Assembly: GCA_017428785.1 (NCBI GenBank) | Contig: JAFRQD010000046.1 | Location: forward strand, 20,212-84,211 | Direction of reading: 5' to 3' | From: Bacteroidaceae bacterium | Lineage (GTDB): Bacteria; Bacteroidota; Bacteroidia; Bacteroidales; Bacteroidaceae | Length of the DNA: 64,000 bases | Shown: in pieces, positions 24,401-32,650 of the stretch | Position numbering within the stretch: the first letter of the stretch is position 1 | How the letters are laid out: each line of letters begins with the position of its first letter | Made by a program: the position numbers and the translations under genes | Notes under the pieces: model-generated | What the model was told of the DNA's origin: nothing | The model's database searches: none | The model's input: the letters and a program-made list of their open reading frames with translations, nothing else

Positions 24401-26110
24401 ATGCTAAAAAGGCTTGTTGATATCGTTTTCCTGCCGATACAGAGGCAAAGGGTGCTCTTCTGCTTCCTGTTGCTGATGTCGTGCTTGGTGATACCTGTGA
24501 TGTGCTATGCCACAGGTGCTTTCCCGAAGCCCTTTGTCTTTGCGCCGCCCATCTTCGACTGCTATCTGCTCACCTTGCTTGCCTATTGGCTGAAGCGCAT
24601 CCGCTTGCACTGGATTGTCTGGATAGTGGCCATCTTGTTGCTTGGAGGCGAGGTGTTCAGTCTGCTTTGCTACCAGTCTCCTTATTCGATGACGGTGCTC
24701 CAGCTTCTCTTGGAGACGAATAGCAGAGAGGCGACGGAGTTTCTGAAAGGTCATGGAGTGGCAGGGCAGTTGTGCTTGGCCACAGCCATCACATTTGGCA
24801 CGATGCTGGTGGCTTGCGGAGCCAGGGCGATCAGAAGGCTGCCTCTGAAGTGGGTGTGGCTCGTCCTTCTCCTTCTTTCTGCTTCGTGCCAAGGCTATTC
24901 CTACTACCGCCTCTACCAGGCTTATACTGCAGATGTCACGACTACCATTGCCGAGAACAAGTACATGCCTTTGCGCAACAGCCCTTTCATCCGCTTCCTC
25001 TATGGGCACGCTCTCAATGTGGTGAGCACAAAGGAACTGGGCAAACTGGCCCATACTGTTAGGGCTACAGAGGTGGAGGGCTGTTCCCATCGCAGTCCCA
25101 TCATCCTGCTGCTCATCGGCGAGTCGTACAACAAATACCATTCCCCCCTCTACAATCCCGAGGCACGACAGACCACTCCCCATCTGTGCCGACTTCATGA
25201 GCAGGGCAACCTTGTTGTCTTCGACGACGCACTTTCGCCCTATAATGTGACGAGCAAGACTTTCCGACACATGTTTTCCATCTACTATCCGGGCTGTGGA
25301 CGCGAGTGGGTGAATTGCACGCTCTTTCCTGCTGTCTTCCGAAAGGCAGGCTATCGGGTCTGGTTCATCACCAACCAGTTTGCAGGAGAGGAGAACAACA
25401 AAGACCATCACGACCATGCAGGCGGCACCATCTTCAACCAAAGAGAACTTCGCAAGCTGCAGTTCACCCACATGAACACAGAGGCTTGCCGCTATGATGG
25501 CGAACTGCTTGCCCAACTCCCTCCTGCCGACACACTTGCTGCACAGCCGTCTCTGCTCATCTTCCACATGATAGGGCAGCACGAGGACTATCGCGAACGC
25601 TATCCCTCCGAGTACAGTCACTTTACTGCCGACAGCATCCAGAATCCCTATACCGACGAGCAAGGCCGACAGATTGTGGCTGAATACGACAATGCCACGC
25701 TCTATAACGATGCTGTTGTTTCGAGGCTTTTGGAGAAGTATGCTGAGCAGGATGTGGTGGCGCTTTATCTGGCCGATCATGGAGAGGAGATTTATGACTG
25801 GCGCAACTCCTGCTATCGAACCAACAGCGACCAGATGACACCCGAGATTGCCCGTTTCCAGTATGAGATACCCCTTCTGTTCTATGTCTCGGACAACTTC
25901 AAGGCCAATCATTCCGACCTGCTTGAAGATATCGTCGCTGCTCAGCACAAGCCCTTCATCGCCACCTTGTTGCCCTTTGCCCTCTTCCATTTGGCAGGCA
26001 TCCAGCATCCTGACTACAAGCCTTCGCTCGACCTCCTTTCTCCCGATTACGACGAAAACTTTCCTCGCATCATTCGCGAAGATGTCTATTACGATGAGTT
26101 GATGAAGTGA
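24401..26110 (+). CDS. Phosphoethanolamine transferase (EptA-like, sulfatase superfamily)
   Basis: From ATG at 24401 the protein is 569 residues. Four to five N-terminal transmembrane segments (about 17-165) precede an alkaline-phosphatase-fold periplasmic domain with LLIGESYNKYHSPLYNPEARQ (metal-binding Glu241), VTSKTFRHMFS with the probable Thr284 nucleophile, FHMIGQHEDY and LYLADHGEEIYD. These enzymes move phosphoethanolamine from phosphatidylethanolamine to lipid A or another glycan, often lowering susceptibility to cationic peptides. It is transcribed alone from its own promoter. Which sugar is modified cannot be told from sequence. Confidence 0.83.
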   Translation: MLKRLVDIVFLPIQRQRVLFCFLLLMSCLVIPVMCYATGAFPKPFVFAPPIFDCYLLTLLAYWLKRIRLHWIVWIVAILLLGGEVFSLLCYQSPYSMTVLQLLLETNSREATEFLKGHGVAGQLCLATAITFGTMLVACGARAIRRLPLKWVWLVLLLLSASCQGYSYYRLYQAYTADVTTTIAENKYMPLRNSPFIRFLYGHALNVVSTKELGKLAHTVRATEVEGCSHRSPIILLLIGESYNKYHSPLYNPEARQTTPHLCRLHEQGNLVVFDDALSPYNVTSKTFRHMFSIYYPGCGREWVNCTLFPAVFRKAGYRVWFITNQFAGEENNKDHHDHAGGTIFNQRELRKLQFTHMNTEACRYDGELLAQLPPADTLAAQPSLLIFHMIGQHEDYRERYPSEYSHFTADSIQNPYTDEQGRQIVAEYDNATLYNDAVVSRLLEKYAEQDVVALYLADHGEEIYDWRNSCYRTNSDQMTPEIARFQYEIPLLFYVSDNFKANHSDLLEDIVAAQHKPFIATLLPFALFHLAGIQHPDYKPSLDLLSPDYDENFPRIIREDVYYDELMK

Positions 26111-26172
26111 AAAGGCAGCTTTTTGTAATCCCCTTTGCTTCAGGCAGTTCCAACCCCTGCGCCGAAAGCTGA

Positions 26173-26259
26173 AAACGCCGGCTGCGGCGTTGGCAATTTC
26201 CGGCTGCGGCGATGGTGATTTCCGGCTGCGGCGTTGGCAATTTCCGCAGGCGGCGTTTT
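26173..26259 (+). repeat. Array C: 87-bp block of four 22-bp phased palindromes
   Basis: The ends are AAACGCCG and CGGCGTTTT. Units starting CCGGCTG or CCGCAGG begin at 26178, 26200, 26222 and 26244, exactly 22 bases apart. The first unit AACGCCG-GCTG-CGGCGTT is a perfect 7-bp stem with a 4-base loop. It occupies the spacer between two converging genes. Confidence 0.9.
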
Positions 26260-26275
26260 CAATCCCCTTGTGGCA

Positions 26276-28672
26276 TCACATTTCAACCAGGATGCGGGCA
26301 TTTATCATGCGGCCAGTCAAGTAGTTGGGAACGGCATACTGGTGGTTGCTGATATCCGTTATCCAATAGTAGCTGCTCACATTGTCGAGACCGAAGATGT
26401 TGAAGCAATCCAGGCCGAGCCAGATGTTGCGCAGATACTTGCAACGGCGCAGGTGATGGTCTTCGTTGTCGATGAGCCTGTAGTTCATGCCGACATCGAA
26501 GCGCTTGTATGCAGGGGCTCGGAAGGCGTTTCGCTCCAATCCTGTATGAGGCGGTCCGAAAGGAAGTCCGTCGGCAAAGGTGGCCTTGAGGTTCATCTTC
26601 CATCGCGTCGTATTCGGGAAATAGTCGGTGAAGAAGAGGTTGATGTTGTATCGCTGGTCGGTGGGCTGCGGTATCTTCTGCCCATTCAGGTTCATCGATG
26701 CCTTCATCAGGCCGAAGCTAATCCATGAGTCTGTGCCTGGGACGAATTCTCCGTAGAGCTTGAAGTCGGCACCTACCACATAACCAGTTGCGCAGTTGTT
26801 ACCATAATAGACAATCTTCAGGTTGTCCACATTGTAGGGATTCAGCTTCCATTGAGCCTTGTAGTAGGCTTCGGTGGTGAACTTGAAGGGGCGGTTGGCT
26901 ATCTTGAACTTGTACTCCATTCCTCCGACCACTTGGAACGAGCGCTGCGACTTGATGTTCTGATTGAGCTGAACGGTGGTGTTGCCTGCCAGGGTGACGG
27001 TGTCGCGAAGCTCCTTATAGAAGGGCCGCTGATTGTAGAGGCCGAGAGCAAGGCGGAAGGTGAAGTTGTCGTTGGCTGCAGGCACGAATCCGATGCTTGC
27101 ACGAGGGCTGATGAGCCACTCTTTGTTCCAACTCCAATAGCTCAGCCTCAAGCCATAGTTGAAGCTCAGAATGCCCAAGCTGCTCTCTTTTCGCCAAGTG
27201 TCCTGGGCATAAAGCTCGAGTTGGTTCGAGTTGATGGAGTTGGCGGCTCGCATGTTGTAAATAATCTGCAGGTCTTTTCCAGTATGAGGAACGCTGTAGC
27301 CGCTGCTGTCGCGATACTCCCATTCGTTCGAGTTCTCGCGCACCTTCTCGTGCTTCCAGCCCAGGCCTGTATGGATCTGATGTGCGCCGAGTTTGAGGTC
27401 GTAGGCGAGCTTCATGCTCTGCACAGAGCTGTAGAGGAAGTTGCGGGCGTGCTCCATATAAGAGCCCACACCAAGCTGCTCGTCGCCGTTTGTCTCGTTC
27501 AGCCAGTACTGGCCCTGAATGTCGTAGGTCTCCTTCTCGCGGTTGCTGAAGAGCGATGTGGTGAGACTGAGCGCTCCCTTGCCAAGCATGCGTGCAGCCC
27601 GAATGGTTCCGAAGAGTGTCTGGAACTGGTCTTCCTCTTTGCCGTCGAAATAGACCTTGAAGCTCTTCACATCCTCCATTGTGCCGAACTTGGTCTCGCG
27701 GTCAGCAGGCTTGAAGTTGTAGTTGTTGCGGTTGATATAGACAATTGCGTCAAAAGCCCAGTCCTTCGTCGGAGCCCAGCGGAAGTAGGCCTGATAGTCG
27801 AGGAAGTTAGGCTTGTACTCGCCCTTTGTCTCGAGTGAGCCGAGCATGTACTGGTTTGTCTTGTAGCGAAGTCCGTTGCTGAAGGAGAACTTCTTCTTGC
27901 CGTAGCCCACATAGACATTTGCGCCGAGCAGACTGGCTGCAACCGATGCCTCGAGCTTTTCGGGATGAGCGTAGGTGATGTCGAGCACGCTGGACATCCT
28001 GTCGCCATACTTCGCCTCGAAGCCGCCGGCAGAGAAGTTGATCTTCTCCACCATATCGCTGTTGATGACGGAAAGTCCTTCCTGCTGTCCGCTGCTGATG
28101 AGCATCGGGCGATAGACCTCCACACCATTGATATAGACACAGTTCTCGTCGAACGAACCTCCGCGGACATTGTACTGGCTGCTTAGCTCGTTGTGGGTGC
28201 TGACACCGGCTTGAGTGGCCACAAGTTCCTCCACCGCATTGCCCGAAGTAGAAGGCATCCGCTTGAGGTCCTTCTTGTTGAGCTCCTGCATCGAACCCAT
28301 TTGCCTTCGCGTCTCTGCTACAGTTACCTCGGAGAGCTCTTTCCCGCTCTCCTTCATCACGATGTTGAGCGTCAGGTTGCCTTGCGGCTTCTTCAGAACA
28401 CGTTTGCGAGTCTCGTAGCCAATCATGGTGTAGATGACCACCACGCTGTCGGCAGTTCGGAAGGAGAGGTTGTATGTTCCGTCGAGCGCAGCAGTAGTGC
28501 CGAAAGGCTGTCCCTCGATGCGCACCTGGCACAATGAAACAGGGTCTTGGCTCTCGTCAACAACCTTTCCCTTCAGGTGAACCCGGGCAGTATCCGCCTG
28601 CTGCTCTTCCTGTGCAAACACACTCATCATGCCCCAAAAGAGAGGCAAAAGAAACAATATGAAACGTCTCAT
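26276..28672 (-). CDS. TonB-dependent receptor with carboxypeptidase-like regulatory domain
   Basis: From ATG at 28672 the protein is 798 residues with a signal peptide (MRRFILFLLPLFWGMMSVFAQ). Residues about 31-110 are a carboxypeptidase-D-like domain (LKGKVVDESQDPVSLCQVRIEG). A plug domain follows (about 115-225: TVAETRRQMGSMQEL, YNVRGGSFDENCVYINGVEVYRP, INFSAGGFEAKYGDRMSSVLDI), then a 22-strand-type barrel. It has no SusD partner and stands alone, so it is more like a siderophore, metal or vitamin receptor than a glycan receptor. No clear TAnnTTTG promoter was found just upstream. Confidence 0.87.
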   Translation of the reverse strand: MRRFILFLLPLFWGMMSVFAQEEQQADTARVHLKGKVVDESQDPVSLCQVRIEGQPFGTTAALDGTYNLSFRTADSVVVIYTMIGYETRKRVLKKPQGNLTLNIVMKESGKELSEVTVAETRRQMGSMQELNKKDLKRMPSTSGNAVEELVATQAGVSTHNELSSQYNVRGGSFDENCVYINGVEVYRPMLISSGQQEGLSVINSDMVEKINFSAGGFEAKYGDRMSSVLDITYAHPEKLEASVAASLLGANVYVGYGKKKFSFSNGLRYKTNQYMLGSLETKGEYKPNFLDYQAYFRWAPTKDWAFDAIVYINRNNYNFKPADRETKFGTMEDVKSFKVYFDGKEEDQFQTLFGTIRAARMLGKGALSLTTSLFSNREKETYDIQGQYWLNETNGDEQLGVGSYMEHARNFLYSSVQSMKLAYDLKLGAHQIHTGLGWKHEKVRENSNEWEYRDSSGYSVPHTGKDLQIIYNMRAANSINSNQLELYAQDTWRKESSLGILSFNYGLRLSYWSWNKEWLISPRASIGFVPAANDNFTFRLALGLYNQRPFYKELRDTVTLAGNTTVQLNQNIKSQRSFQVVGGMEYKFKIANRPFKFTTEAYYKAQWKLNPYNVDNLKIVYYGNNCATGYVVGADFKLYGEFVPGTDSWISFGLMKASMNLNGQKIPQPTDQRYNINLFFTDYFPNTTRWKMNLKATFADGLPFGPPHTGLERNAFRAPAYKRFDVGMNYRLIDNEDHHLRRCKYLRNIWLGLDCFNIFGLDNVSSYYWITDISNHQYAVPNYLTGRMINARILVEM

Positions 28673-28933
28673 CTTATATAATAACGTATAAAGCCTCGAT
28701 TTATTGTAATTCACCCTTACTTTCTCCCGCGACAACCCAGAAAAAATGGTTAATCCATCAGGCGGAAATGTAAAGGATTTTTCACTGTCGAGATGGCTCT
28801 CTATGTGTATGCTGATTCCCTCCGACCCGAAACACCAGTCTCATATTGCAGGGAAAAAGCCTCATTCCACGCTTCCCTCCAACAGCCTGACAATGAGCCG
28901 CTTTTGTTCTCCCCTTGGAGAGTCACAAACCGA

Positions 28934-29073
28934 CACATGGTTAAATGCAGAAATAGACGTGTGTAGTTGCCAAAGTTCACGTGTGAAGTTGGCGATTTTC
29001 ACTTGTCAATTTTCCCATTTTCACATGTGATGTTTGCCATTTTGACGCGTGAGGTTTAGCGAGCACACATGTA
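28934..29073 (-). repeat. Array F: seven AT-richer palindromes phased at 22 bp
   Basis: Eight-base near-palindromes begin at 28934 (CACATGGT), 28956 (GACGTGTG), 28978 (CACGTGTG), 29000 (CACTTGTC), 29022 (CACATGTG), 29044 (GACGCGTG) and 29066 (CACATGTA), each exactly 22 bases apart. The linker often reads GTTTGCCA or GTTGGCGA, matching the linkers of arrays B and E. It lies in the 938-base spacer upstream of the TonB receptor and of the CoiA-like nuclease. Confidence 0.85.
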
Positions 29074-29245
29074 TCGCCTCGAATATGTAAAGGTTTTTGT
29101 AGGTGTCATGTCAAACTTATTTCATGATCACCTGCACTCAGAATGACATCAGCATTTATAATGAATAGCTGTTGTCAGGGGCTTGGAAATGCAATGATGT
29201 AAAAAAGCCTGGAAGGCTTCACTATAAGGACACCAGCTTTGCTGC

Positions 29246-29430
29246 CTGACCGAAGGGAAGAACCGAGGGCGCAGCCCTCGGACAGAACATAGAGAGCATC
29301 TCGCCGCTCCTGCCTGGAAGGCAGTACACTGGCCTCTCATAGTACTGCCCTCCAGGCAAAGGGGAGCAAGTTATCGGCTGATTCCGAGGGCTTCGCCCCC
29401 GGTTACTCATAGTATAGCCCTATGGGCTTA
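29246..29430 (+). repeat. Multi-hairpin element R1, copy 1
   Basis: It opens CTGACCGAAGGGAAGAACC and then holds four hairpins: GAGGGC-GCA-GCCCTC, a 17-bp stem starting TGCCTGGAAGGCAGTAC, CCGAGGGC-TTC-GCCCCCGG and AGCCC-TAT-GGGCT. The same element is present inverted at 63821-64000 with several paired base changes. It lies upstream of the CoiA-like nuclease gene. Confidence 0.85.
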
Positions 29431-29470
29431 ATATGCAAACAGACTATGCTCAGTAGCAAAGCAGTCAGCA

Positions 29471-29492
29471 CGAATTTACCGGACAGCAATAA
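29471..29492 (+). repeat. Short repeat CGAATTTACCGGACAGCAATAA
   Basis: A 22-base copy of the repeat also found at 30774 and 39944, in the same orientation. With the copy at 30774 it brackets the AT-rich nuclease gene as direct repeats. Confidence 0.7.
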
Positions 29493-29544
29493 GTCTTTAT
29501 ATGCATTTTCCTTTGTGAAATGTTGGAATGTGAAGGAAAAAGTG

Positions 29545-29552
29545 TATCTTTG
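29545..29552 (+). promoter_or_regulatory. Promoter of the CoiA-like nuclease gene
   Basis: TATCTTTG follows a TTG at 29523-29525 with a 19-base gap. The ATG at 29611 is about 58 bases downstream. Confidence 0.72.
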
Positions 29553-29610
29553 CAGAAGAAAACAATTTGGTATTTTAAATGTAGCGGTCTGTTCGGTAAA
29601 AGGTGAAATA

Positions 29611-30624
29611 ATGATAAAAGAACTATATTTTATACATGCGGAAAACGCAGAAGGCAGGATTGTTTCTATTGATGAAGTTCCAAGAGGTTTGAACTGTAGA
29701 TGTGTTTGCCCATGCTGTCAGGAAAGGGTAGAGGCATGTAAAGGAGAAATAAGGGAGCATTATTTTAGACATCATAGTGTTAATCGTGGAGTGAACACGA
29801 AAATATGCTACAATGTGACAATGTATAAGTTAGCAGAACAAATTATCCAGACATATAAGCGTATCCGTGTTCCTTCATATTATGGTATATTCCCTGAAAG
29901 AGACATTGAGTTCGTAGATGTTAAAATTGATAGTCAGTATAAAAGAGAAGATAAGCAACCAGATGTTATTGCAACCACAAATGATGGTAAACAATATCTA
30001 ATAGAGTTTAAGTTTCAAGATAAAGTTCAACATAAGAGAGCTATTGACTACGAGAATCTCAATTGTCTTGAAGTCGATTTATCAGAGCAGTCATTAGAAA
30101 CAATAGAAAGTTTTCTTTTAAGTACATCCAATGAAAGAGGAAAATGGATGAAATGGATTAATAGCGAAAACTATTTCTGTAAAATAGAAGAAACTTATAG
30201 AAAAGCAGGCAAGGAAGTAAAGATTGTATGTGAAAGCGAATGCAATAATTGTGAAATCTTTAATTCATGTTGTGCGGTAAAACGAAACAATTCTATTATT
30301 CTTATTGAGAATAACGGCAAACGATTTCGGCTATGCAAGCCTATAGAATTAGAAACTTACAAACACCAATCTCAAGGGGCAAAACATATTCAGGAAGAAC
30401 AGGAGAGGATACAGAGGAACATTCTTAATCCAATTTCACAGAAGACGAAAGAAATAAACACATCGTTAAACACAAGGAGTTGCTATAACTGTAAATATAA
30501 TATTTATTGGAAAAATAAAGATGGATTGGCTTATTGTGATCCATGCATGAACTTTGGACATCCTAACCCAATCCAACCCAGTTATGCAATGCAATGTGAT
30601 AACTTTAGTTATAAAGAGGAATGA
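29611..30624 (+). CDS. CoiA-like zinc-finger protein with a PD-(D/E)XK nuclease domain
   Basis: From ATG at 29611 the protein is 337 residues; the promoter at 29545 and AAAGGTGAAA before the ATG favour this start over the longer frame. Residues 29-55 form a CoiA-type zinc finger (CVCPCCQERV and EHYFRHH). The nuclease core shows Glu100, Pro117-Asp118 and IEFKF with Glu132 and Lys134. A second Cys-rich region near the end (CYNCKYNIYW, CDPC) may bind another metal. CoiA proteins act in DNA uptake and recombination; free-standing relatives may act in defence or mobile elements. Base composition is clearly more AT-rich than the neighbours, and repeats flank it on both sides, so recent acquisition is likely. 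Confidence 0.72.
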   Translation: MIKELYFIHAENAEGRIVSIDEVPRGLNCRCVCPCCQERVEACKGEIREHYFRHHSVNRGVNTKICYNVTMYKLAEQIIQTYKRIRVPSYYGIFPERDIEFVDVKIDSQYKREDKQPDVIATTNDGKQYLIEFKFQDKVQHKRAIDYENLNCLEVDLSEQSLETIESFLLSTSNERGKWMKWINSENYFCKIEETYRKAGKEVKIVCESECNNCEIFNSCCAVKRNNSIILIENNGKRFRLCKPIELETYKHQSQGAKHIQEEQERIQRNILNPISQKTKEINTSLNTRSCYNCKYNIYWKNKDGLAYCDPCMNFGHPNPIQPSYAMQCDNFSYKEE

Positions 30625-30761
30625 TTCCTAAGTAATAATGAACTGCCCATAAAACTATGACGCTCCCTTGATAGCGAAGGGTTTGTTGAGTCAACTCTCT
30701 TTGACTAGGGCTTGGGACGCACCAAAGGGGCAGAAAGCTGTCAGCCCGGGGACATCTTAAT

Positions 30762-30796
30762 GGCCTTTCAGGCCGAGTTTACCGAACACCAATAAA
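30762..30796 (+). repeat. Short repeat ending ACCGAACACCAATAA, copy 2
   Basis: It reads GGCCTTTCAGGCCG (a small palindrome) followed by AGTTTACCGAACACCAATAA. The same composite occurs at 39932. It lies just upstream of the nitroreductase promoter. The rest of the 244-base spacer holds a small hairpin at about 30663-30688 and nothing else I can identify. Confidence 0.72.
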
Positions 30797-30838
30797 TAAA
30801 AATAAGTAAATTTATTTTGTATTGTCTTCGCTTATTCG

Positions 30839-30846
30839 TACCTTTG
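30839..30846 (+). promoter_or_regulatory. Promoter of the nitroreductase operon
   Basis: TACCTTTG follows a TTTG at 30816-30819 with a 19-base gap, a close match to the Bacteroidetes consensus. The ATG at 30869 follows 22 bases later. Confidence 0.8.
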
Positions 30847-30868
30847 CACTGCAAATATTCAAGGTATT

Positions 30869-31393
30869 ATGGAATTCAGTGAATTGATAAAGACAAGGCG
30901 CAGTATGCGTCAGTTTACCGACGAGCTCTTGAGCGGCGATGAGGTGAAGCTGCTTCTGCGGGCAGGACTTATGTCGCCAAGCAGCAAGGGCCTTCACAGC
31001 TACGAGTTCGTTGTGGTCGAGGACAAGCAAATGCTCTCGGCCTTGAGCCAAAGCAAACAGGTTGGCTCGGACTTCCTGGCTGGAGCTCCTCTGGCTATTG
31101 TGGTGCTTGCCGACCCCAGTATCAGCGATGTATGGATTGAAGATGCCTCTGTGGCAGCGACAAACATCTTGCTTCAAGCCGAGGACTTGGGCTTGGGTGC
31201 TTGCTGGATACAGGTGCGCGACCGACAAGATGCTGAAGGTCGTCCGACAGAAGATATCGTGAAGTCTCTGCTTGGCATACCAGAAGGCATGAGAGCCGTG
31301 TGCATGATTGCCGTCGGACATAAAGGGATGGAACGCAAGCCACAGAACGAGGACCGACTGAAATGGGAGCGCGTACATATAGGACAGTACTGA
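30869..31393 (+). CDS. Nitroreductase family FMN oxidoreductase
   Basis: The 174-residue protein has the nitroreductase opening FSELIKTRRSMRQFT (FMN phosphate-binding Arg residues), APSSKG-like MSPSSKGLHSYEFVVV, and DASVAATNILLQAEDLGLGACWIQ, followed by LLGIPEGMRAVCMIAVGHKG. These enzymes use NAD(P)H and FMN to reduce nitro groups, quinones or flavin-linked substrates. It overlaps the next gene by 31 bases and heads a run through DUF2520, kdsC and maf. Confidence 0.88.
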   Translation: MEFSELIKTRRSMRQFTDELLSGDEVKLLLRAGLMSPSSKGLHSYEFVVVEDKQMLSALSQSKQVGSDFLAGAPLAIVVLADPSISDVWIEDASVAATNILLQAEDLGLGACWIQVRDRQDAEGRPTEDIVKSLLGIPEGMRAVCMIAVGHKGMERKPQNEDRLKWERVHIGQY

Positions 31394-32133
31394 TAGGCTC
31401 GGGCAATGTGGCGAGTTTCTTGAAGGAGCACATAGCAGGCCCCTTCGAGGTGATGCAGGTCAAAGGACGGAGCCTCACACAGTCCTCTCCGAAAGGAAAG
31501 GGCTTGAAGTCTCTCCCTTTAGGGGAAGCTTTTGAAGAGGCTGCTCTTTATATTATTGCAGTTAGCGACAGAGCTATTCCCTCTGTTGCAGAGGAACTGA
31601 AGGACGTGAAAGGTCTCGTGGTTCATACTGCAGGAAGTGTGCCGATGGATATATTGAAGCAGAGTAGGAGAGGAGTGCTTTATCCTTTGCAAACCATATC
31701 AAAAGCACGGAAGCTCCCTGCTTCGAAGGTGCCTTTCTACATTGAAGCGTCGAGAGAGGAAGACCTCGGGTTGCTTCGTCTGCTGGCGGAGAGCATGGGC
31801 AGCAAGGCTACGCCCATGACAAGCGAGAAGCGCAGATACCTGCATCTTGCTGCTGTCTTCTGCTGCAACTTTGTGAATCGCCTTTATGGCATCACAGCCG
31901 ACCTTCTTGCAGAGCACGACATTCCTTTCTCGTCGATGCTCCCGCTCATTCATGAGACAGCAGATAAGGTGGAAGAACTTACTCCGCATCAAGCCCAAAC
32001 AGGTCCCGCAGTTCGTTGGGACGAGGAAGTGATGGCGCAGCAAATGACACTCCTCGACGATGAACAACGCGAACTCTATCAACTACTTAGCAAAAGCATA
32101 CACGATGATAAACTACGATTTGACAAAGATTAA
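31363..32133 (+). CDS. Rossmann-like/DUF2520 oxidoreductase
   Basis: The 256-residue protein opens with a dinucleotide-binding motif VLIGSGNVASFL. It has IIAVSDRAIPSVAEEL and GLVVHTAGSVPMDIL in the Rossmann part, then YPLQTISK and the helical DUF2520 half (AAVFCCNFVNRLYGI, LLPLIHETADK-type). Such proteins resemble F420/NADP reductases and pyrroline-5-carboxylate reductases, but their reaction is unknown. Residues about 39-57 (SSPKGKGLKSLPLGEAF) replace a loop and are coded by a palindromic insertion. It overlaps both neighbours (31 and 29 bases), so translation is coupled. Confidence 0.83.
   Translation: MGARTYRTVLIGSGNVASFLKEHIAGPFEVMQVKGRSLTQSSPKGKGLKSLPLGEAFEEAALYIIAVSDRAIPSVAEELKDVKGLVVHTAGSVPMDILKQSRRGVLYPLQTISKARKLPASKVPFYIEASREEDLGLLRLLAESMGSKATPMTSEKRRYLHLAAVFCCNFVNRLYGITADLLAEHDIPFSSMLPLIHETADKVEELTPHQAQTGPAVRWDEEVMAQQMTLLDDEQRELYQLLSKSIHDDKLRFDKD
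31478..31533 (+). repeat. Palindromic element inserted in the DUF2520 gene
   Basis: It contains CTCTCCGAAAGGAAAGGG and CTCTCCCTTTAGGGGA around a GAAGT centre, the same internal order as the elements in ileS and the FAD oxidoreductase but shorter. The reading frame is kept. Confidence 0.6.
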
Positions 32134-32623
32134 GGCACTCGTCTTCGATGTGGATGGCGTGCTCAGTGCCGAGACCATACAGATGAATGATGAAGGCGTG
32201 CTCATGCGTTCCGTGAACACGAAGGATGGCTATGCACTTCGCCTTGCAGTCACGGAAGGGCTGCATGTGGCCGTCATCACAGGAGCTCGCGAAGAAGCCA
32301 TCCGCAATCGCTATGAAGGGCTCAACATATATGATGTCTTCCTCGGCAGTTCCGTCAAGACAGACTCTATGCAGCAGTTGCTCGACAAGTACAGTCTCTC
32401 TCTCGACGAAGTTCTCTACATGGGCGACGACATCCCCGACTATGAGGTGATGAAGATGGTGGGGCTTCCCTGCTGCCCTGCAGACGCAGCCCCAGAGATT
32501 AGGGACATCAGCCTCTATGTGAGCCATCGCAGTGGAGGTTATGGTTGCGTTCGCGATGTGATAGAGCAAGTCCTCAAGGCTCAAGGCAAATGGATGGCAA
32601 ATGCTGAGGCGTTCAGCTGGTAA
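32105..32623 (+). CDS. kdsC: 3-deoxy-D-manno-octulosonate 8-phosphate phosphatase
   Basis: From ATG at 32105 the protein is 172 residues, the usual length. HAD motifs are FDVDGVL at 14-20 (nucleophile Asp15, acid Asp17), ITG at 58-60, Lys85 and GDDIPD at 107-112. KdsC makes free KDO for lipopolysaccharide. The start lies 29 bases inside the DUF2520 gene; an in-frame ATG at 32060 would deepen the overlap and is less likely. An octulosonate phosphatase fits the length and the absence of a cap domain. Confidence 0.9.
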   Translation: MINYDLTKIKALVFDVDGVLSAETIQMNDEGVLMRSVNTKDGYALRLAVTEGLHVAVITGAREEAIRNRYEGLNIYDVFLGSSVKTDSMQQLLDKYSLSLDEVLYMGDDIPDYEVMKMVGLPCCPADAAPEIRDISLYVSHRSGGYGCVRDVIEQVLKAQGKWMANAEAFSW

Positions 32624-32650
32624 CTATGGACTATGGACTAATGACTATGA
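32624..32650 (+). repeat. ACTATGG heptamer array at the maf start
   Basis: Units ACTATGG, ACTATGG, ACTAATG and ACTATGA follow each other every 7 bases across the kdsC-maf junction and include the maf ATG region. Confidence 0.7.

Noticed and set aside
28746-29030. A plus-strand frame of 94 codons
   Set aside because: It runs into array F, has no family features, no leader and no promoter; it is best seen as a chance frame.
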